10,491 nt of DNA from an uncultured Methylococcaceae bacterium. Its GTDB lineage: Bacteria; Pseudomonadota; Gammaproteobacteria; Methylococcales; Methylomonadaceae. This document shows, piece by piece, positions 6,463 to 10,491 of the stretch. The notes under the pieces were generated by a model, which saw nothing but the letters and a program-made list of their open reading frames with translations, did not search any database and was not told the origin of the DNA. The position numbers and the translations under genes were made by a program. Position 1 is the first letter of the stretch. Each line of letters begins with the position of its first letter. The stretch is taken from NCBI GenBank assembly GCA_903903365.1, contig CAIUYS010000698.1, positions 1 through 10,491 on the forward strand, given 5' to 3'.

Positions 6463-7066
6463 TAGGCTCACCGCTTAATCGTTGCTTTAAGCCACGAATC
6501 CCTCGGGTTGTGATGGTTTTTATAACGCCTGTTTGTGGGTCAACCTCAATGTCTCGGATTTCGTCCACGCTTTGCAATCCCAAGATTAAATCGGGCAGGT
6601 AACACCTTGCAAAGAATGTGGCGGCTCTGTACCTCAACATTAAATCCGGCATTGTTTGCCATTTACTGCCAGTCTTTGCATACCAACCCTCTTTTTTCGC
6701 CATTGCAATACTGGCTATTGAGCCGGATATTTTCGCGCCGGTAACAGGGCAGATAACCCAGACAAAACACGCGGCATCATCATCAGTGCCAGACATTTCA
6801 TAATAAATCTGACCGTAACGCTTAATGATCTGGGCAATAAAAAATTTCGCATCAAATGCAGGTTTGCCATGAATGACATACATGCTTTGCATCACTGCCA
6901 GTGGCGGCATGTCCAAACGCTTTGCATATTCCAGCGCAATCATCACATTTGCTGTGTTGCTTTTGAATTGAGCGGGTAACAGGTCACTTGTTTGTAGAGC
7001 TTTGGCCTGTCTCTGTGCCAATTCAAACGCGCTTGCTTCGGTATCTTGGGTAATTAACTGATTCAT
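6449..7066 (-). CDS. recT: RecT-family single-strand annealing protein
   Basis: A 205-aa protein with the RecT signature. It begins with a helical segment (NTANVMIALEYAKRLDMPPL, about 37-56) and VMQSMYVIHGKPAFDAKF (59-75). The conserved C-terminal part has AKKEGWYAKTGSKW (123-136) followed by MPDLMLRYRAATFFAR (139-154) and acidic DEIRD (168-172). RecT proteins anneal complementary single strands and promote strand invasion at resected ends, here produced by the adjacent YqaJ exonuclease. It is shorter than E. coli Rac RecT (269 aa). Its ATG shares one base with the exonuclease stop (TAATG), with GAGGG upstream as ribosome-binding site. Likely role: recombination of the element during replication or circularisation. 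Confidence 0.85.
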   Translation of the reverse strand: MNQLITQDTEASAFELAQRQAKALQTSDLLPAQFKSNTANVMIALEYAKRLDMPPLAVMQSMYVIHGKPAFDAKFFIAQIIKRYGQIYYEMSGTDDDAACFVWVICPVTGAKISGSIASIAMAKKEGWYAKTGSKWQTMPDLMLRYRAATFFARCYLPDLILGLQSVDEIRDIEVDPQTGVIKTITTRGIRGLKQRLSGEPNGDS

Positions 7067-7965
7067 TATTTAACCCTCAATACGCGGCTAGTGGTCGCCT
7101 TGGTGTAGGTTTCGGCAATATCGGGCAAGTCTTTTTTAAGCTGGGTCGTATCAATCCGGTTTGTGGTTTGAGCCTTCCAAGTCGCTAACGTTTTCCCCTT
7201 GCTGTCCGTGATGACGGAATTTGTACCAATGAAGTTTTTAATCTGTAGCTCCAATGTATCGACAACCAGACTGTCAGTTTTTACAAGTGCCTTGGCCTTG
7301 TCCAGTTCTTCAATCCAGCTAATAGCATCAGCATCAGCTTCAATGCTCAAACCATCATCATCAGGAAACAAGCCTTTTAAATCACTGTTGTTTGACGGTG
7401 GCGGCGGGGTTCTATCGACAACGTATTGCCAGAACGTAGTTAGTTTCTCAATGATTAGTTGTGCGAGCGTTTCATCATAATCAACCTGATAATAACGGAA
7501 CTCTTGACCGCCCAGCAAAACGGCAACCAATGCTTTTTTATACCCAGTGCATATCATCTGGTGGTGTATCTGAATCAAATAATTATCGGGTATCTGGTCA
7601 CTTCCCGAGTTACCCCATTGATCTTTAGTAAAATAACCGCCTGTTTTGATTTCAACGACAATCGGCTCACCTGTCACTTTATAATCAAGGTGGCATCCCA
7701 TGAACGGGTAATCTTTGGCTATGATGGTTTTGCCATGTTTGCGCAGTTTAAGGCCGGTTACTTCTGCCAGACGATTTGCGACAACCGGCTCAAGGACATT
7801 TCCCCAATAGGTGTACTCGTTGCCTTCAAAGGGTTCTGCTTGTTGGCCGGTTTTATCAAGCCATAAGTCATAAGGGGTTTTATAAGCATTGATACCCATA
7901 GCAGTGGCGGCATCACTCGCACCGATAAAACTGTTGCGAGCTTGTCTCTGGGATTCTGTAATCAT
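7066..7965 (-). CDS. YqaJ-type viral exonuclease (lambda-exonuclease fold)
   Basis: A 299-aa PD-(D/E)XK exonuclease of the YqaJ viral recombinase family. The N-terminal GxSDAA motif (15-20, FIGASDAATAMG) is followed by KTPYDLWLDKTG (29-40), WGNVLE (54-59), the metal-binding D94 in MGCHLDYK and the E105-x-K107 pair in VVEIKTGG. A downstream Q-x-H helix (YLIQIHHQM) fits the family. Such enzymes resect double-strand ends 5' to 3', giving the 3' strands that RecT anneals. Length is usual for the family. The start ATG overlaps the alpA stop (ATGA), with GGCGGTG as a weak ribosome-binding site. Residues about 190-215 include a PPPP linker leading to a charged, helical C-terminal part of unknown role. 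Confidence 0.9.
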   Translation of the reverse strand: MITESQRQARNSFIGASDAATAMGINAYKTPYDLWLDKTGQQAEPFEGNEYTYWGNVLEPVVANRLAEVTGLKLRKHGKTIIAKDYPFMGCHLDYKVTGEPIVVEIKTGGYFTKDQWGNSGSDQIPDNYLIQIHHQMICTGYKKALVAVLLGGQEFRYYQVDYDETLAQLIIEKLTTFWQYVVDRTPPPPSNNSDLKGLFPDDDGLSIEADADAISWIEELDKAKALVKTDSLVVDTLELQIKNFIGTNSVITDSKGKTLATWKAQTTNRIDTTQLKKDLPDIAETYTKATTSRVLRVK

Positions 7966-8168
7966 TGCGCACCGCCGGCTTGAGCAAACCAGTTATTAAT
8001 TTCATCGTTCCTAAAAACGGTAATGTTGTCTGAGAGCTTAAAAGGTGCGGGAAATTGACCGGCCTTGACCTTGCGCCATAAGGTCGCAGAACTAAACGGA
8101 ACAAGCGGCATGATGGTTTTTTGACGGGATAAACCGCCGGCCGGTAATAGATTTGTCTGTGTAGCCAT
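7962..8168 (-). CDS. AlpA-family DNA-binding regulator (excisionase-like)
   Basis: A 68-aa protein with a single MerR-like winged-helix domain. Residues about 19-60 read LVPFSSATLWRKVKAGQFPA then FKLSDNITVFRNDEINNWF, the usual AlpA pattern (helix-turn-helix, wing strand, terminal W). AlpA of prophage CP4-57 activates the excisive intA system, and relatives act as excisionases or early regulators in P4-type islands. Here it heads the recombination/replication operon, so it could be Xis and repressor or activator of its own promoter at once. The ATG at 8168 is preferred to an upstream GTG because AGGA lies 6 bases before it and the domain is complete without the extra residues. Confidence 0.85.
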   Translation of the reverse strand: MATQTNLLPAGGLSRQKTIMPLVPFSSATLWRKVKAGQFPAPFKLSDNITVFRNDEINNWFAQAGGAQ

Positions 8169-8189
8169 AAAACATCCTGTGATGTTGTG

Positions 8190-8206
8190 CGACACGGGGC
8201 GTGTCG
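8190..8206. promoter_or_regulatory. Perfect inverted repeat in the alpA leader
   Basis: CGACAC (8190-8195) and GTGTCG (8201-8206) are separated by five GC-rich bases. It lies 22 bases upstream of the alpA start on the - strand, so it can be an operator or an mRNA hairpin between promoter and ribosome-binding site. Confidence 0.5.
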
Positions 8207-8244
8207 ATGGCTAAAGATTAAGCTGTTGTTTTATATATAAAAAT

Positions 8245-8284
8245 TAGGAAATATAAGAATTTCCTACATTTCCTATTTTTCCTA
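8245..8284. promoter_or_regulatory. Array of TAGGAAA boxes upstream of alpA (operator or iterons)
   Basis: Three copies of TTTCCTA start at 8260, 8269 and 8278, an exact 9-base period. One copy in the opposite orientation (TAGGAAA, 8245-8251) forms a 7+7 palindrome with the first, spaced 8 bases apart. An AT-rich stretch with a -10-like TATATAA on the - strand (8240-8234) sits next to the array. The layout suggests a cooperative binding site for AlpA or another regulator controlling the leftward operon; replication iterons are the alternative. Confidence 0.6.
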
Positions 8285-8312
8285 AAAGCTAACTGGCTGT
8301 TTTTTATAGAAC

Positions 8313-8335
8313 AAAAAAAAGGGGCTTAACGCCCC
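8313..8335 (-). terminator. Rho-independent terminator of the 204-aa gene
   Basis: On the - strand GGGGC, a 5-base loop and GCCCC (8335-8321) are followed by eight T (8320-8313). It lies 20 bases after the stop of the 204-aa gene and separates that transcript from the alpA operon. Confidence 0.85.
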
Positions 8336-8354
8336 GTTTATTGTGTGGTGTAAT

Positions 8355-8969
8355 TTATACCGCAATCCTTGCATCTAAATTCAGATTGTCGATCAAATAT
8401 TTTGCCGGTTTCGCGGCTTCACTCTGTAGCCACTTGTCAAAAGTACATTTATTTTTTCCCCATAATTCGGGCTTATCTTGCCTCAATTCGTCTTGAAGAT
8501 AATAATTAGTTTGACCGCCTTTGTACTCGTTTTTTGCTACCCACTCGATAAAATGAGCGGTTCTTAATTTATCGGATGTGGGCTTGTGCTTGTCTTTTGC
8601 TTTCTGATTGCCAGTTGTGCCAGTACCTGTAACGGGTTCGGCTTGCCACCACTTCGCCAATAAACAATCTTTGGGCAGGGGTTCATTTTTGGCCTTTAGC
8701 CAATCCAAAAAATCAGCACGGATTATTTCAATATTCCAGTATTTATCTAAGCCGCCAATAAAATTATTAAAATCTCTTGGGTCAAGCAACATTTTCCCGC
8801 GCAAATTACCATCATTAAAAGCCTTGAATAACGCTTGATAATATACTTCCCTATCCCGCTTGTCTGTGTGCCATAAGTCGACTATATCAACAATATTTAA
8901 CTGTTCTGGTAATAGGTTACGCTTGGCCTGTTCCTCAACGGATAGCTCTGTATAGTCTAAAATTGCCAT
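8355..8969 (-). CDS. Hypothetical 204-aa element protein
   Basis: I do not recognise a named family. The protein is hydrophilic, mostly helical and rich in W, K and D. The N-terminal part has a possible helix-rich domain (VEEQAKRNLLPEQLNIVDIV, then DLWHTDKRDREVYYQALFKAF, about 11-51) and RADFLDWLKAK (84-94). A flexible T/G/K-rich linker (about 113-131) joins it to a second domain (about 133-190) with HFIEWVAKNEY and CTFDKWLQSEA. The repeated 'F-x-x-W' helices (FLDWL, FIEWV, FDKWL) suggest related helical units. No catalytic motif, zinc site or membrane helix is seen. It is intact, has its own terminator and lies 100 bases after the integrase, so it may share the integrase transcript. A regulatory or superinfection role is possible but unproven. 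Confidence 0.75.
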   Translation of the reverse strand: MAILDYTELSVEEQAKRNLLPEQLNIVDIVDLWHTDKRDREVYYQALFKAFNDGNLRGKMLLDPRDFNNFIGGLDKYWNIEIIRADFLDWLKAKNEPLPKDCLLAKWWQAEPVTGTGTTGNQKAKDKHKPTSDKLRTAHFIEWVAKNEYKGGQTNYYLQDELRQDKPELWGKNKCTFDKWLQSEAAKPAKYLIDNLNLDARIAV

Positions 8970-8976
8970 TTAATAC

Positions 8977-9062
8977 ACTCGTTCAAGGTGTCATCGTTCA
9001 GAAGGGATAACCGGAAAATGGGGAACGAGTCCATCTTGTAAGCCGCTAAGCCTATCCGGTTA
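8977..9062 (-). promoter_or_regulatory. Interleaved inverted repeats between integrase and the 204-aa gene
   Basis: Two perfect 8-base inverted pairs interlock: ACTCGTTC (8977-8984) with GAACGAGT (9023-9030), and TAACCGGA (9008-9015) with TCCGGTTA (9055-9062). The order a-b-a'-b' would form a pseudoknot in RNA. On the - strand it lies between the integrase stop and the next start, and the last arm covers the weak GAG ribosome-binding region. There is no T-run. It may be a translational control element or a processing site. Confidence 0.45.
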
Positions 9063-9069
9063 AATTTGA

Positions 9070-10341
9070 TTATACTGCTTTTCTAATCGGGGTCACATTC
9101 CAAGCCTTGCCAGACTCGCAGGAATCTAAAAACATCGCCCACTTGTCCAACGCCGCCCGTCTTTCTGGTAGGTAATCACCCGCGTCATAAATACCTTCCA
9201 TGCCTACAATCTTGTGATTAAGGCATCGTTCGGCAACAAACCGATTAACACCTAGTTTGCCTAAATGGGTTCTCATGGTGCGGCGCAAGTCGTGAATTGT
9301 AAAAGGGTCACAATCAGTCATCAAGGGATAGACAAAATCTTGCATAGCGGCGCTAATGTAATCCTTGCATATATGGCCTGACTTGCTGGGTCGCCCTCGC
9401 ATTGACGACAATAAGTATTCGCTATCATCAGCATGATATTTCATTAACTCGTTGATGATCTCCAACGCCTGACTGGATAAGGGAACGGTAATGGGGGCTT
9501 TGGTCTTGTTATCCAAACTCATAACCCATTCAGCACTGAGCAAGTCAAAGTCGGTACGCTTGGCCTTGAATAACTCACCGGAACGGCAACCGATCAAGAG
9601 CAATAACTTTGTTACAAGGTAATGGTGTCTACTGAATTTTTCCGCTGTGTCCATTGCTTTAAATAACTGGGTTAGCTCACCCTCACTTAAAAACCGGCTT
9701 CGTGCTTCGGCCTTGCCACCGGCATCGGATATGTCAAAAGCTGCTGCCGGGTTGCTGTCTATCGTATGACGTTTGATTGCATGATTAAAAATACGCTTGG
9801 TAATGCTCAAGATTTTATTGGCTTGTGCCGGGGCAGTTATTTTAATAGCGTCCAACATATTAGCTATATGTAACGGCTTGACGGCTTCGATCTTCTTAGT
9901 GCCTATTACTGGGATAAGATGATTATCTACAACCTGTCGCATCTTTAAGACTGACTTACGCTTGCTTATTTCACCTTTAAAGAAGTCGTCCACCAATTCA
10001 CTCACTGTTGACGCTGATTTTTCAGCAAGTGCCTTGGCTACTGTCTCAAGTTTCTGATCTCTTTTAATCAGTGCGGGGTTTAGTCCTCTGTGAACATCCG
10101 CACGGTATCCAGCACAATCGCTACGAGCAGATGACAAGGATTTTTCCGGAAACTTACCCAGCATTATTTTATTTTCAATGCCTGCAATCTTGAATCTAAA
10201 GTAGAATACCGGCTTGCTATCATTTAACCGATAACGGATATATAATCCCTTGCCGTCTGCTTTGGCATCAAACCTGACATCGGTTTTTATCCAGTGTCTA
10301 ATGTCTCGGTCATTCAGTTTTAATGTGTCTTTAGTAGCCAT
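9070..10341 (-). CDS. int: P4-type tyrosine integrase
   Basis: A 423-aa tyrosine recombinase. An N-terminal arm-binding domain of DUF4102 type (about 5-90, with GLYIRYR and MLGKFPEKSLSSAR) precedes a core-binding domain (about 112-205). The catalytic domain (about 215-400) has R253 in GCRSGEL, H350-x-x-R353 in IHDLRRT, H376 in LNHK and the nucleophile Y385 in GIYDAGDY, followed by the family's YLPERRAALDKWA. All catalytic residues are present, so the enzyme should integrate and excise the element. The ATG at 10341 is chosen over one nine codons upstream because AGAGGTG lies just before it and the shorter protein starts at the usual point. The integrase lies beside the right end, reading inwards. 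Confidence 0.95.
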   Translation of the reverse strand: MATKDTLKLNDRDIRHWIKTDVRFDAKADGKGLYIRYRLNDSKPVFYFRFKIAGIENKIMLGKFPEKSLSSARSDCAGYRADVHRGLNPALIKRDQKLETVAKALAEKSASTVSELVDDFFKGEISKRKSVLKMRQVVDNHLIPVIGTKKIEAVKPLHIANMLDAIKITAPAQANKILSITKRIFNHAIKRHTIDSNPAAAFDISDAGGKAEARSRFLSEGELTQLFKAMDTAEKFSRHHYLVTKLLLLIGCRSGELFKAKRTDFDLLSAEWVMSLDNKTKAPITVPLSSQALEIINELMKYHADDSEYLLSSMRGRPSKSGHICKDYISAAMQDFVYPLMTDCDPFTIHDLRRTMRTHLGKLGVNRFVAERCLNHKIVGMEGIYDAGDYLPERRAALDKWAMFLDSCESGKAWNVTPIRKAV

Positions 10342-10376
10342 ATTCACCTCTTGTTTGTGTGCACCCATTCTGACAC

Positions 10377-10417
10377 GGGTACGCCTACGGGTACATTCTA
10401 AAATGAGGTTTTATGAT
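10377..10417. repeat. Inner end repeat, right copy (alternative attachment site)
   Basis: The partner of 2080-2120 (33 of 41 bases). It lies 36 bases upstream of the integrase start and includes the predicted -10 box. GGGTAC occurs twice within it, 12 bases apart. Integrase binding here would block its own promoter, a common arrangement. Confidence 0.6.
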
Positions 10418-10424
10418 ACGACAA
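10395..10424 (-). promoter_or_regulatory. Predicted integrase promoter
   Basis: On the - strand TTGTCG (10424-10419, 4 of 6 to the -35 consensus) is 18 bases from TAGAAT (10400-10395, 5 of 6 to the -10 consensus). Transcription would start about 45 bases before the integrase ATG, inside the inner end repeat. Confidence 0.5.
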
Positions 10425-10444
10425 GGAACGACAAAAAACAACAA
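10418..10444. repeat. Three helically phased ACGACAA repeats upstream of int
   Basis: ACGACAA at 10418-10424 and 10428-10434 and ACAACAA at 10438-10444 begin exactly 10 bases apart, so they face the same side of the helix. They overlap the predicted -35 box. They are candidate arm-type integrase sites or Xis/AlpA sites. Confidence 0.5.
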
Positions 10445-10452
10445 AGCGTTAT

Positions 10453-10468
10453 AGTATAAGGCTTGTAG
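10453..10468. repeat. Candidate outer attachment site, right copy
   Basis: The partner of 2037-2052 (15 of 16 bases). It lies 112 bases upstream of the integrase start and outside its promoter and phased repeats. The remaining 23 bases to the window end show no gene. Confidence 0.45.
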
Positions 10469-10491
10469 GTGTCAAGTGATAAGTGGTGAAA

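Larger units (their letters stand above)
2037..10468. mobile_element. Integrated 8.3-8.4 kb element with P4-type integrase and recombination/replication genes
   Basis: The region is bounded by two candidate direct-repeat pairs, 2037-2052/10453-10468 (outer) and 2080-2120/10377-10417 (inner). All twelve-kilodalton-or-larger genes within it point to mobile DNA: a tyrosine integrase at one end, an AlpA-type regulator, YqaJ exonuclease, RecT-type annealing protein, D5/P4-type helicase, SF2 helicase and PD-(D/E)XK nuclease. All read on the - strand, opposite to ntrBC. No capsid, terminase, tail, lysis or conjugation gene is present. The content fits a phage satellite or a replicating integrative element; a decayed prophage is less likely because the genes are intact and tightly overlapped. 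The exact ends depend on which repeat pair is the attachment core. Confidence 0.85.

Noticed and set aside
7459..7866. A 135-codon + strand frame opposite the exonuclease gene
   Set aside because: Antisense to a conserved exonuclease with intact motifs; no start signal or recognisable domain.
9001..9070. Possible tRNA-like fold in the gap before the 204-aa gene
   Set aside because: No acceptor stem with CCA-side pairing and no T-loop GTTCRA sequence in the right place; the pairing seen is interleaved rather than cloverleaf.

Overview
The window looks like a gammaproteobacterial chromosome of moderate GC. The left edge holds the end of ntrB and a complete ntrC on the + strand. The NtrC protein is of gammaproteobacterial type, and the intergenic hairpins recall those of gamma genomes such as the Methylococcales, but the genus is an inference and is not shown by the sequence.

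Layout. Bases 1-1780 are the NtrB/NtrC nitrogen two-component pair. Bases 1781-2080 are host intergenic DNA with a probable Rho-independent terminator and a second long hairpin. From about 2040-2080 to about 10395-10470 lies an integrated element of about 8.3-8.4 kb. Every recognised element gene reads leftwards on the - strand, opposite to ntrBC. At its right end sit a P4-type tyrosine integrase and its probable promoter. Leftwards follow an unknown 204-aa gene with its own terminator, an AlpA-type small DNA-binding protein, a YqaJ-type exonuclease, a RecT-type annealing protein, an unknown 139-aa protein, a D5/P4-type replicative helicase, an SF2 (XPB/UvsW-like) helicase, a 52-aa two-CxxC protein, and a PD-(D/E)XK nuclease. 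The last block (about 2100-2520) has no gene. It is dominated by inverted repeats and ends in a - strand terminator.

How the genes may work together. Integrase and AlpA would control integration and excision. Exonuclease and RecT form a two-component homologous recombination (single-strand annealing) module. The D5 helicase probably drives autonomous replication after excision. The SF2 helicase, CxxC protein and nuclease are translationally coupled and could process branched DNA, or could be a cargo cassette. Start and stop codons overlap from alpA to the D5 helicase (8168 to 4565) and again from the SF2 helicase to the nuclease (4431 to 2521), suggesting two polycistronic blocks separated by a 133-bp gap with a large inverted repeat.

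No capsid, terminase, tail, lysis, CI-like repressor, relaxase or conjugation gene is present. The element is therefore a replicating integrative element or phage satellite-like island rather than a full prophage. Two different direct-repeat pairs compete as its attachment sites.
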